Made by a program: the position numbers and the translations under genes. Of a stretch of 64,000 bases of DNA, positions 35,426 to 45,825 are shown one piece after another. Every line of letters starts with the position of its first letter. Position 1 is the stretch's first letter. The DNA is from Myotis daubentonii. Lineage: Eukaryota; Chordata; Mammalia; Chiroptera; Vespertilionidae. The notes under the pieces were generated by a model that was not told the origin of the DNA, did no database searches, and was given only the letters and a program-made list of their open reading frames with translations. The stretch is taken from the NCBI RefSeq assembly GCF_963259705.1, contig NC_081852.1, forward strand, positions 59,706,859 through 59,770,858, written 5' to 3'.

Positions 35426-38307
35426 CCGCCCTGCACCCAGGCTCCCTTTAATCTGAGAAGACCCCGACTTTTCCGGGCCGGGTGTGGGAGAGCGAGGTCA
35501 CGCCGAGGCCGATCTCAGGACATGGTGATCGTCCTGAGCAGGTGGGCCTCCTGGGACCTCTCAGGACCCATGTTATTAAACAGTGACAGCAAAGGTAAAG
35601 CACGGGACCACCCGAGTCTAGGACACACCCAGCGCCCCGAGGACACTGTGGTGGTGGTGTTCTAACAGTGTGCCATCGACATATTATATGCGACATGCTG
35701 GACATACATGTGCATCTCCACGTGCCCAGAAACATGCATGGATTACAGGTAAGATCTCCACTCCTCACCGTGACCCTAACGAGCTGGAAGCACATCTGCC
35801 ATGTGGTGGAAAGAGGGTCGCAGGTCACGTGACTGGAATAGCAAAGGCAGCAGCTGAATCCAAAGGGAACTTCTCCCTGCGGTGACAGAGGACGTGTCCC
35901 CCGGAAACCAGTTGGAGGACAGACATGGTGTCCCTTCTCCCGGAGTCTGGTGTGGGGAGGGGCCTTGGCCAGGCACATGAGGTTGCCATGCCAGCAGGAC
36001 AGCAGGGCGGGGCCTAGGGGACAGGTCCCTCCAGGGTCCCTGACTCACTGTAGGGGCTCAGTCTCAGGACACACCACCGGGCACCTACGGGTTGGCTTCC
36101 CACTCTGAGATGCCCTTCCTTAGCTGTCCCCTCTCATCCCATATTTCCATCTTATCCTCGCCCCTACTCCCCCTGAGGGTCCACTGCCCCCACTTGCACT
36201 CTTGTTGAACATTGAGGTGGTGGCCATGTGCCGAGGCTGGGCCTTCTGGTCCAGGCGAGGGGCCCCCCCGAGGATAAGGGGCGGCTGCTCTGCGTCGCTG
36301 AGCCCTTTGGTGCCTCGGAGACCATGCCCTAGAGGCGGGCTTTCTCTCCCATGCCCGACTGCCTCGGACCCATCCCACCCGCGGGAGGGGAAGGACGTCC
36401 TCAGGGTGGACCCACGGTCACCAGAGGGGAATGCTGCTGTGAGGGTCCCCAACACTGGTTGGGTCCATCGCCATCCCCATGGCGTCTTCCCGCGCTGACT
36501 CCACACCAGCCGGGACGCGCTCTGTAAGAAGAGACCAGAGGCAAGCGGAGGCCTGGGAAGGCCATCTCAGGCTGCCCTCAGTCGGCCTTGGCCGTAGCAG
36601 CATGTCCCGGCTACCTGCGGAGGACGGGGCAGAGGGAGGGACCCACTGCAGCCTCCAGACGAGTGAGCGAGCGCCCACCAGACCAAAGGGGCAGCTGGCC
36701 AACCCGTGGGTTCACGAGGGAGATGAGCGTTGATGGTGTCAAGCCATGGAGTGTGGGGATCGCTTGTTACGCATTGGATTCCGTGGAAGGTCACTGAGAC
36801 GCCAGCACGGTCTGTGCAGGCAGCTGCAGGCCCAACCCCGAGGGCAGGAGAGCTGGGAGGAGAGAGACCTGCCAGGAGGGCACCTGGGCGTCTGCCCCTG
36901 ACCAGGCAAAGCTCGGAGGACACCGCTTATTGTAGAAACGGACAGGAAGCTGCCCGCCAGCTCTTTCGGTTACAGACGCCCCCGGGGTGCTTAGAGAGCC
37001 CCCCTCCTCCTGTCTTGTGGTTTGAATGATGGCACCTGTGCTCTGTGGGGGAGACAGCCTAGCAGGGAGTGCGCTCCCTTCCCCGACCCTCCCCGGGGAA
37101 GAATGAATCATCATCAGGAACCTGCGAAGGGCAAGGCGGCTCCTCCTCCCCGAAACGGAGCGTCTCAGCTCCCCACCAGCGCGGCTGCAGGGCTTGACAT
37201 GCGTACACGGCACGGCGACACCATAATCAGCGCTAAGCAGATAAAATGATGTGTTTGGACAGTGACGAACCCGCGGAAGACGGGATTGGTGGAATTAAAT
37301 TAAACAAAGATCTGAAGCAGAAACCGACACTGCTTTCCCATTATCTGAGCTACAGAAAAATTCGTTTCTGTAAACATTTTTTAAAGAGATTTCATCCAGT
37401 TATTTCTGGGTCTCGATTACTCTTGAAAATGAGACAAGCTGGCAATTTAAAACAGCTTTCTTTTAACTATTCGGTGCCAGAGGAAAACATAAAAATGACT
37501 CTCACTGAGCAAACGTCCATACGCCGTTGACCTTGCGGGAAGCCCGGCTCCGTGTGAGGCACTGCTCACTGTGTCGCCTGACATGCCTTTCCCTTCCTGT
37601 GGGTGACATTTAAAAGTACTTCTTAGAATCAAGAAGCATACCCCATTAATCTTGCTTTCCCATAATCCAGAGAAGGAGCAAGTGTCCATTTCTCACTGTC
37701 AAGGGGGCACAAAGCCAAAACCCACGCCCCCGACCCCCATGCCACTGTCTTCACTCATGTGGCTCCGTCAGGAAGAGCAGCAGGGGCGGGTGAGGCCCCA
37801 CCGAGACGGACGGAGCCGCGGAGTCCGCGTTCTCCTGGAGGACCTGTCCGTGCTTCCTTGCAAGCAGGTTGTGGAGCGGCCCAGGAACGAGGCTCCTGAC
37901 CTGGGCACTCCGCCTGTGGCACAGACAGGGCATCCCAGGGCCAGGAAGGCCAGAGGGTGGGCGGCTCGTCTTGCCCATGTTTCCTGCCCGCTGTCCTCTG
38001 ACTCACTGACTGTGGCTTTGCTGGGAGCGGCGATGGAGTCCTGACTACCTACCACTGCCCGTCTGACTCAGCCTGAGCCGCAGCCAGGGTCCATGTCCAA
38101 CCATGCTCTCTGCTCAGGGCCCATAGTTCCACCTCCGCCCTTGCATAGGGCCAGTCTCCTCATGTGGCCTCAGATTTTCCAAGAACATTGGCCAGTTTCC
38201 CCAGCTCCTTCTCCAATGAAGAACCAAGCATCCCTGCTGTTGTCCCCACCTCAGACCTGTGAGCACTGAGGCAGGAGCCTCGGCATTATCAGAGCAGCAG
38301 CAGGAAT
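35426..38307. other. intergenic, no gene recognised
   Basis: Unique sequence. The patch at 37,225-37,530 is AT-rich with an open frame of 94 codons, but without family resemblance, so I treat it as noncoding and possibly conserved. GC-rich frames elsewhere have no domains. Confidence 0.45.
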
Positions 38308-38527
38308 CACCCATGCATCCACCCATGCATTCATCCATGCATCTCTCCATGCATCCATCCATCCATCCATCTATTCATGCATCCATTCATGCATGTATCC
38401 ATCCATGCATCCATCCACACATGCACGCACACATGCATCCACCCATGCATCCATGCATCCATTCATCCATGCATCCACCCATGCATGCATGCCTCCATCC
38501 ACGCATCCATCCATCCATGCATCCAGG
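38308..38527. repeat. (CATC/CATG)n microsatellite
   Basis: About 220 bases of imperfect 'catccatgcatccatccatc' repeats. Isoleucine/histidine/methionine/proline-rich frames here are artefacts. Confidence 0.95.
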
Positions 38528-38859
38528 CAGTATTATTGAGGCGCACTGTGCACAAACAGATGACATAGAACTCGTGTTCTCCAGAGAAACATAAAAGAAG
38601 ATGCAGCAGTGTGATGAAGACGTACAACGGGCCGCGGGAGTAGAGCAAGGCGTGGGTTAGCAATGGCCCGGAGGTGAGGTGATGCTGTCCTCAGGTGGAG
38701 ATGTTGGATTTCGGCCTGAGGCGTGTGAGGAAAAGCGGATGGGGGGCGGGCAGCCTCCTCTCCTCAGGCAGCGTTCACGTAAAGAAAAGACTTCGGTGCC
38801 TTGGAACAATGAGCAAGCAGCATCCGCCAGTGATTCACAGTCTGAGACACACACAGGGA
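38528..38859. other. intergenic, no gene recognised
   Basis: Unique sequence between the CATC microsatellite and an L1-like segment. Confidence 0.45.
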
Positions 38860-39012
38860 CACCAGCCAGCCAACGCCTTTCCCAAAAGGATTCCGCCTCA
38901 TTGGGAATCAAGCAGATATAAATTAAACTACTGAAAGGGATTACTGCCACCAGCCAGAGCCAAAGGCCTGAAAAGCGATAACCTCCCTGAGGGCACTCCC
39001 ACACCACCAGCG
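38860..39012 (+). mobile_element. probable old L1 ORF2-region fragment, left of array
   Basis: 'cctcattgggaatcaagcag' and 'atataaattaaactactgaa' match the L1 segment 'cctcattagtaatcagggaaatgcaaattaaaaccac' in order and orientation. This is near the 3' part of ORF2. It is diverged by many substitutions. It appears to be the left half of the L1 whose 3' end resumes to the right of the 24-bp array. Confidence 0.45.
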
Positions 39013-40188
39013 AGCAATGCCCATGGGGATTTTAGGAGCAATGCCCATGGGGATTTTAGGAGCAATGCCCATGGGGATTTTAGGAGCAATGCCCATGGGG
39101 ATTTTAGGAGCAATGCCCATGGGGATTTTAGGAGCAATGCCCATGGGGATTTTAGGAGCAATGCCCATGGGGATTTTAGGAGCAATGCCCATGGGGATTT
39201 TAGGAGCAATGCCCATGGGGATTTTAGGAGCAATGCCCATGGGGATTTTAGGAGCAATGCCCATGGGGATTTTAGGAGCAATGCCCATGGGGATTTTAGG
39301 AGCAATGCCCATGGGGATTTTAGGAGCAATGCCCATGGGGATTTTAGGAGCAATGCCCATGGGGATTTTAGGAGCAATGCCCATGGGGATTTTAGGAGCA
39401 ATGCCCATGGGGATTTTAGGAGCAATGCCCATGGGGATTTTAGGAGCAATGCCCATGGGGATTTTAGGAGCAATGCCCATGGGGATTTTAGGAGCAATGC
39501 CCATGGGGATTTTAGGAGCAATGCCCATGGGGATTTTAGGAGCAATGCCCATGGGGATTTTAGGAGCAATGCCCATGGGGATTTTAGGAGCAATGCCCAT
39601 GGGGATTTTAGGAGCAATGCCCATGGGGATTTTAGGAGCAATGCCCATGGGGATTTTAGGAGCAATGCCCATGGGGATTTTAGGAGCAATGCCCATGGGG
39701 ATTTTAGGAGCAATGCCCATGGGGATTTTAGGAGCAATGCCCATGGGGATTTTAGGAGCAATGCCCATGGGGATTTTAGGAGCAATGCCCATGGGGATTT
39801 TAGGAGCAATGCCCATGGGGATTTTAGGAGCAATGCCCATGGGGATTTTAGGAGCAATGCCCATGGGGATTTTAGGAGCAATGCCCATGGGGATTTTAGG
39901 AGCAATGCCCATGGGGATTTTAGGAGCAATGCCCATGGGGATTTTAGGAGCAATGCCCATGGGGATTTTAGGAGCAATGCCCATGGGGATTTTAGGAGCA
40001 ATGCCCATGGGGATTTTAGGAGCAATGCCCATGGGGATTTTAGGAGCAATGCCCATGGGGATTTTAGGAGCAATGCCCATGGGGATTTTAGGAGCAATGC
40101 CCATGGGGATTTTAGGAGCAATGCCCATGGGGATTTTAGGAGCAATGCCCATGGGGATTTTAGGAGCAATGCCCATGGGGATTTTAGG
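39013..40188. repeat. uniform 24-bp satellite array, 49 copies
   Basis: The span of 1176 bases is exactly 49 tandem copies of a 24-bp unit that starts AGCAATGCCC, contains the palindrome CCCATGGG and ends GATTTTAGG. I found no difference between copies on reading through the array. The unit has no CpG. Four of six frames carry no stop in the unit, which creates long open frames, for example repeated MPMGILGA on + and PKIPMGIA or LKSPWALL on -. These are a by-product of a unit length divisible by three. Old L1-like sequence lies on both sides. Perfect identity means very recent expansion or homogenisation, or an assembly effect. Confidence 0.97.
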
Positions 40189-40199
40189 AGGGTCTGCCC

Positions 40200-40445
40200 C
40201 TTTGGCCTTCAATAATCTGAAGATAAAGATTTACATGCAAAGGCGGTCATACAGTATTGTGCGTATCAGCAAAATTGGGGAGCCCTAAATATTCCAGAGA
40301 GGGGTATGGAATACTCACCATATAGGTTCTTGCATGGCTGCTTAAAATCATGTTTGTAAGAAATGTTTAGTGAGAGGGAAAAGTAATGATGGTGTAAGTA
40401 AAATTTACATTACAAACTGTGGCTCTGAGTGTTATAGCCACAGAA
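40200..40445 (+). mobile_element. old L1 3' region, first part
   Basis: 'aaagatttacatgcaaagg', 'cagcaaaattggggagccct', 'aaatattccagag', 'atggaatactcaccatatag' and 'gctgcttaaaatcatgtttg' follow the L1M order 'aaaaattggaaacaacctaaatgtcc...atggaatactatgcagccattaaaaatcatg'. It continues at 41,015 after an interruption. Confidence 0.6.
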
Positions 40446-40454
40446 AGTACGCAG

Positions 40455-41014
40455 TAGGCAGCATGCTTTCAGATGCAAGTAACAATGTGTGAACTTAGGG
40501 TGTCTTATGTAATAAGGAGTTTACTGTCATCCACAGCAAGACATGTGGACATAGTATCTGTAGAGTTAGTCCAAGACCCTTTCGAGGACTCAGCACTCTC
40601 ATCTTTCCTTTCTGCCATTTGACTGTCCTGGTCCCTCCTGCTGCTCACAAGGTGACTGCCAGTGTCATGGACGCACAGCTATGTCAAGATGTTAAAAACA
40701 AAACATAAACCCAACACCCAGCCATATCCATCCATCCATCCATCCATCTATCCATCCATCTTCATAAATAAGTCCCTAATAGACTGGCCCTTGCCTTCCA
40801 TTGACCGTGGTTCAATATGTCCATGCCAAAACTAACCTTGGGCTATGAGAGTGGATGAGACAAAGCTGTCACTCACTTTCTGAAGGTGGGGAGGAGTTAT
40901 GTTCCCCGAGCACGTAGTCACCTACTATCTGAACAGGGTCAAGAATTTTGCCAGCAAAGACTGTGAGCAGAGGAATACTGGCTGTTGGGTAGGCAACCAG
41001 CAATCTCTACTATA
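40455..41014. repeat. old interspersed repeat inside L1 (family not assigned)
   Basis: This block separates two parts of one L1 3' end. It starts near 'ttcagatgcaagtaac' and ends near 'gtaggcaaccagcaatctct', a word order seen in a common mammal-wide interspersed repeat whose name I cannot give with confidence. It contains an (ATCC)n microsatellite at 40,728-40,760. No coding potential was seen. Confidence 0.4.
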
Positions 41015-41185
41015 CTTGGAGTAAAGAAAAATATACTCCAAAAGTTTAACAGTAATTATCTCTGGGTTATTGTTGAATTAGAGTTGAGTTTCATTTTCTT
41101 CTTTATGTGTCTGAATCCTTGCAAATATTTTCCATCATGTGTGTTTACTTTAAAGTCTGCGAACCAGTAAAAGATAATTTGAAAC
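41015..41185 (+). mobile_element. old L1 3' UTR, second part
   Basis: 'agaaaaatatactccaaaag', 'agtaattatctctgggttat', 'ttcattttcttctttatgtg' and 'gcaaatattttccatcatgt' match an L1M 3' UTR ('...ccaaaatgttaacagtggttatctctgggtgatgg...ttttcttctttttatg'). It resumes the element begun at 40,200. Confidence 0.65.
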
Positions 41186-42011
41186 AAACATTTGCATGAA
41201 GAAGTTTGCGTTAAGTGTGAGATTTGTGTTCTCTGTCTGGAGTCACTGAAAATGGAAGTTTCAGCATCTGGATGTAGATGAGCTGTGTCCTTTTACCTAC
41301 CTTAAGTAATTCGGACAATACTTTTTCTCTTTAATGATTTCCATAGAATGGCAGAATAACAGGAAGTGGGGTGAGGCACAGATGCCATGACCAATTGCTA
41401 AAGTGAGATAAACAAGGAACAAAAGAAAAAAAGTATTCACCCAACCGCAATAAAATAGAAAACATAAATACAGAAAACCAGGTTTTAGAGAAAAGTTAAA
41501 AATAAATGCAAGAATATATAAATAAAATGTTGTGAGAGACAGTGTGCAAAAAACACTGGAGGGCTATGGCTTTAAAATTGAAATATATAATTAGAAAGAA
41601 TAGTAGATAACTTCAAATAAAAACATTTGAATAAAAGTAGGATATGGTACAGAAAGTAGGAGATGGTACAGAAAAGCATAAAATAATTTATATAATTTAT
41701 ATTCCACTTCCGTCCATGACAGATCAGGTGATACAGACCCATCTTTACTCCATTAAGCAGAAAACTGGATAAAATATATAAAACAAAATTTTGGAGTCTT
41801 TCATTAATTAGAATCCAAGACTGCAGCCCCTGAGAGACAGGAAACAAATTAGGTGGCCCCGTGACCAGCTCACCCATTCCTCCTGGAGGTATTACCAGAC
41901 TGTGGCGCAAGGAGTGGGTCCCAGGGGTGCGTGGCAGCCTTGCTGAGCTGAGGACACAGGTCAGAGTTGAGCAAGGTGACGTGGCTGAATTTGCAGAGCA
42001 GGTCACCTTAG
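41186..42011. other. AT-rich intergenic, possibly L1-derived
   Basis: AT-rich sequence with several A-rich words. The part from about 41,700 may be the 5' portion of the L1M that is clearly recognisable from 42,510, but I could not align it securely. Confidence 0.35.
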
Positions 42012-42210
42012 CAGCGGTTCTCAACCTGTGGGTCACAACCCATTCACAGGGGTCGCCTAAGACCATCGGAAAACACATAATTACATATTGTTTTTGTGAT
42101 TAACCACTATGCTTTAATTATGTTCACTTTGTCACAATGAAATTGGGGGTCACCACAACATGAGGAACTGTGTTAAAGGGTCGCGGCGTTGGGAAGGTTG
42201 AGAACCGCTG
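42012..42210 (-). mobile_element. short hAT element (URR1-like), copy 1
   Basis: The 199-bp element has terminal inverted repeats 'cagcggttctcaacc' at the left and 'ggttgagaaccgctg' at the right, perfect over 15 bases. The interior ('ggggtcgcctaagaccatcg', 'gggtcgcggcgttgggaagg') matches the copies at 50.0 and 52.6 kb but in the opposite orientation. The flanks share 'ccttag' with an offset of two bases, so the 8-bp duplication is imperfect. It is non-autonomous, with no transposase. Confidence 0.88.
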
Positions 42211-42509
42211 CCTTAGAGGAAGAAGCGAAGCAGAGAAAGGGCCCCAGAGAGTTTCATAGGATCCTCATGGCGCCTCTGGCTGAAGATGCAGCTGCACATC
42301 CACCATGGGGCACTCCATAGAGCTAGTGAGGGAGTGTGGCTGTTGGCTGTGAACTGAACAATTCCTGTTGCCACACAGCTCGAAGATGTTTGAATGCTGA
42401 GTGGCCAAAGTGGCCTTATTTAACTCCAGACCATTCATCAAAGTCATAGGGAAGAATAAGAACAATTGTGGAGTTCCTAACATGTAATGGAGTGAAGTGG
42501 AAACTGTCT
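42211..42509. other. intergenic, possibly L1 5' part
   Basis: No gene. It lies between a hAT element and recognisable L1 ORF2 sequence and could be more of the same L1. Confidence 0.35.
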
Positions 42510-42892
42510 GTTTCTTATATTAAGTGTAAAGCTGTATACTATTTGAAAGCTGACTGAGACATTGTAATTATGCCTATTCCCTGTCGCCTCTAATAAAAAA
42601 CAAACAAAAGAGAAGGTTTTGCTAATAAGCCAGCGGGAGAGAGAAAATGAACACTAGAATTTCTCAATCAACCCAAAGTAATGGTAAAAAACAGGAAAAG
42701 TAGAAATAAGGTAAGAAAAGACAGATGGGGAAGAAAAAGAAATGATAAAATGGTGGACTTAAACCTAACCATATCAGAGTGTACATTAAATGTAAATTAT
42801 CTAAATTGCAACGAAAAGGTAGAGATTATTAGACTGGAAAAATGCAATATAACTCTATGCTGTCTTCATGATGTATATATTTTATTTTATTA
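42510..42892 (+). mobile_element. old L1 (L1M-type), start of ORF2 region
   Basis: 'aaatggtggacttaaacct' (approximately), 'aaccatatcagagtgtacat', 'taaatgtaaattatctaaat', 'aaaaggtagagattattaga' and 'ctctatgctgtcttcatga' track the L1M ORF2 endonuclease region ('agacttaaacccaaccatatcaataattacattaaatgtaaatgg...agagattgtcagactgg...tatgctgtctacaag'). The match stops abruptly where a Helitron is inserted and resumes after it at 43,135. Confidence 0.8.
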
Positions 42893-43134
42893 CTAGAGGC
42901 CCAGTGCATGAAATTTGTGCATGGGTAGAGTCCCTAGGCCTGGCCAGTAATCAGGGCCCATCAGGGCCTCCTTCCCCCAGCTGCCCGCTGCTGGCTGGGG
43001 CCTTCCTTTGTTCCGCACTTCCCCCTGGTGGTCAGCGCATGCTATAGTGAGCGGTTGAACTCCCGGTAAGTCGAACTCCCAGTTGGTCGAACTCCGAGGG
43101 GACAGTTTGCATATTAGCCTTTTATTACATAGGA
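42893..43134 (-). mobile_element. HeliBat-like Helitron inserted in L1
   Basis: The 242-bp element starts CTAGAGGCCCAGTGCATGAA and ends ...TTTTATTACATAGGA, so on the minus strand it runs TC...CTAG. The flanking bases are A (42,892) and T (43,135). The interior has a GTCGAACTCC direct repeat ('gaactcccggtaagtcgaac', 'tcccagttggtcgaactcc'). L1 sequence on the two sides joins when the element is ignored, so the Helitron is younger than the L1. Confidence 0.93.
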
Positions 43135-44500
43135 TTTTTTTTAGAATTACATTTTTACTGTTGAAAGTATTACATATGCCCCCTTTTATGTATTTTAAAT
43201 AGAAAAAGTAGAAAGATGATGAGTTATGTCATGGAACTCTTACTGATACAAGAGCTGGAATGGCTATATAATTACTAGATAAAGATTACAGAAAGAGGAA
43301 ATATCGTAAGAGATAAACTTTCACAAGGATGAATGATAGAATCATTAAGAAGACACAGCAGTTTTAAGTGCATATGCACCCAATAACAAATTCCAAATAC
43401 TGAAAGAGTAAATACTCAGAATTTAATGGAGAAATAAAGAAACCAACAGGTATAGTTACATATTTCTCAGCTTCTCTCTAAGTTATCCAAGAACAGGTCG
43501 ATATAAAATTAGTGAGGACACAGGAGACTTGAACAGTGCTAACAGCCCAGTTGACTTAGTTCTCACTGAATACTCCACCCAACAATAGCAAAACACACAT
43601 TCTTGCCAGGTACACATAAAACTTTGCCAAAATCTACTGTATATAGGGCCAAAATGAATAAAAATAAATTTAAAAGGATTGAAGTCATACAGGTTATGAG
43701 CTCTGAACAAACAAATTAAATTAGAAATCAATAAAAAACATGTCTAGAAAAATCTCAAAATACTTGGAAATTAAAAACATTTTGTACTCAATGATAACAG
43801 AGCATATCAAAATTTGCAGGGTACAGATAAAGCTGACAGAGGAATTTAGAGTTTTAAATGCTTATATCAGGGAATAAGAAAGTTTTAAAATTAATCATCA
43901 AAACTTCTACATTAAGAAATGAGAAAATAAACAATATAAAAACAAAATATGTAAAGGAAATGAAATAATGAAGATGAGAAGAAGTAAAAAATGAACAAAA
44001 ACAGAAAATAAATGAAAAGTGATATTTTTAAAAAATCAATAACATTGATGAGCCTCTACCTAGACTTATTTTTAAGAACAGGAAAAATACAGATATCGGG
44101 AGTGAAAGAGGTGACATCACTATAGCTCCTACAGACATTAATAGGGCATTAGTATGGACAACAGTATTCCAATAATCATAAAAATAGAGATGAAACTGGC
44201 AAATTCCTTAAAAATGGTAACATACCAAAAATGACACAAAATAAATACATCTTATCTACTAATGTATTTGGATTTATATTTAAAACCTACTCACAAAGCA
44301 GACTGCAGACACGGTGACGTTAATGGTGAATTTTATCAAAAGTTTAGGAAAGACATAATACCAACATTACATAAGCTCCCTCAGAAAATAGAAGATGGAA
44401 CACTTTCCAACTCATTTATGAAAAGAAAGTTCACAAGAAAGCGAGGACCAATATTCCTCATGAATATAGATGTAAAAATTTAGTTACGTATTAGCAATTC
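43135..44500 (+). mobile_element. old L1 (L1M-type) ORF2 region, continued
   Basis: Successive blocks in L1M ORF2 order include 'gagctggaatggctatataa', 'tgcatatgcacccaataaca', 'ctccacccaacaatagcaaa', 'aaatttaaaaggattgaagt', 'aatacttggaaattaaaaac', 'catatcaaaatttgcagggt', 'gagtgaaagaggtgacatca' and 'cagacattaatagggcatta'. It spans the endonuclease end to the early RT region and breaks off near 'ctcatgaatatagatgtaaa'. Stops and indels are frequent. Confidence 0.85.
44262..44483 (+). pseudogene. L1 ORF2p internal fragment
   Basis: A 73-codon surviving frame within the old L1 reads through the part of ORF2 just before the RT catalytic blocks, with words such as GDVNGEFYQKFRKDIIPTLHK and LPQKIEDGTLSNSF (compare the consensus '[34 protein letters not shown]'). 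The flanking ORF2 sequence is out of frame or interrupted, so this is a molecular fossil with no function. Confidence 0.75.
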
Positions 44501-45528
44501 AAATCAAGCCATATATAAAAGAATAACATATTATCGAGTGGTGATTATTCTCAGAATGCAATTTAATTTGGCATGTTAAAAGAAACTTTTTTTTTTTAAA
44601 AAAAGTTGACCTCAATATTATGTGAGAAATGCATTTCATAATGTCAGTCAACATCCGAGACTGGAAGGGGACTCCTCGCCTACTGGCGGGCCTGATGCGG
44701 ACGACTACCCCATACTCGCTGACCCAGCTAAATTCATTTAAAGTTCCCAGGCTTTCTTCTTTTCTGAAATTAGTGTGGGCTCTCTAGTTATTTTGAATTT
44801 CGTACGATCATGCCATCTGATTCTAAAACTTACGATGAAGCTGCTTAAGAAACTGCAGTTTTCGGGATGGATGAATAGATCCAATAAATGAAATATAAGA
44901 TCAAGCTGATTCAGTGGAGAACAAAGACCCTTCTTGGGAGCCTCGTCCTCACTGAGGAGGCCCTCGGAGACCAGCACTCCGCACGAGCTAGGAGAGCGCT
45001 GGGAAGGACGGTCTGCGCCTGGACTCTGTCAGTTAACCTGGGACTGTCACAACCTCAGGAGCATCTGTCCCAGGAGAATGGCCTCTCTCTCCTGGCCCCC
45101 ACCACCCTCACTGAGCTAGCTTTCCCCTCCGGGCCCTGGGGGAGGCCTCAGTGTCATTCAGGGCACAAGACAAACAGCGCCAGCCGCAGGTGGCTGTGCA
45201 GCTGAGTGTGAACGCCGGCCACATGCCAGGCCCCGCGCGCAGGGGCTGCTCCCAGAGCGAAGGCGAGTCCGAGTCAGGACGCAAGCCAGGCACGCAACCG
45301 AGTGCGGAGCGTGGTGTCTCCTCAGAGGGACAGTCTGCAGCCTGTGTGGTCAGACAGACGTGTGTCGTCGCTCACAGGTCCGCTGGGAGGCCATCGGCAC
45401 CACACCCTGGGAAGCTGTGCGGATGCGAAGTGTGAACTCTCGTGGGAGGGCCTCCATGGTCGAGGTTGCTAGTTGCCATCCAAAAGCCTGTTTCTTTCCT
45501 ATGAAGTAATTGAGGTGTTTTCTGTTAA
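44501..45528. other. intergenic, no gene recognised
   Basis: AT-rich to about 44,900 with a T13/A7 palindromic run near 44,587-44,606, then GC-rich. No gene. Confidence 0.45.
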
Positions 45529-45740
45529 ATGTTTTATTGATTTTTAGAGAGAGGGAGATAGAAACATGGATGAGAGAGAAACATGGATTGGCTGCTTTCT
45601 GCACGGCCCCCACTGGGTCAAGGGCACGTACCTGGGTTGCAGGTTCAACCCCAGGCCCAGTTCCGGGCACGTGGGGGAGGCAACCAAACTATGTGTCTCT
45701 CTCACATGGATGTTTCTCCTCTCTCTCCCTCTCCCTCTCC
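45529..45740. mobile_element. composite head-to-head Ves SINE halves
   Basis: The left part (45,529-45,617) reads as an antisense Ves 3' half: 'tgttttattgatttttagag', 'gagatagaaacatggatgag', 'attggctgctttctgcac', 'cccccactggg'. From about 45,618 the sequence switches to sense Ves: 'gtcaagggcacgtacctggg', 'ttgcaggttcaaccccagg', 'cgtgggggaggcaaccaa', 'tctctcacatggatgtttct'. Both 3' halves therefore point outward and the tRNA-derived heads are missing. The arms around 'gaaacatggatgag' and 'ctcacatggatgtttc' are complementary and could pair. Confidence 0.7.
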
Positions 45741-45825
45741 TTCTCTCCCCCTCTTCCCCACTTCACCTCTTCCTCTCTCTCGCCCTCTCTCCCTCTCTCC
45801 CTTGCTCCCGCCCTTCCACTCTTGT
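45741..45825. repeat. CT-rich tail of Ves composite
   Basis: A polypyrimidine tract ('ctctctccctctccctctcc' and similar), expanded from the CT-rich segment of the adjoining Ves half. Confidence 0.85.

Noticed and set aside
38928..40288. Three overlapping open frames of 413-423 codons (MPMGILGA, KIPMGIAP and KSPWALLL repeats)
   Set aside because: They are produced by the 24-bp satellite, whose unit length is a multiple of three with no stop in four frames. Mutually overlapping frames on both strands cannot all be genes, and there is no start, splice or family evidence.
40455..41014. Assigning a specific family name to the repeat inside the L1
   Set aside because: The word order is familiar from a common mammalian repeat, but I could not name it with confidence without a library search.
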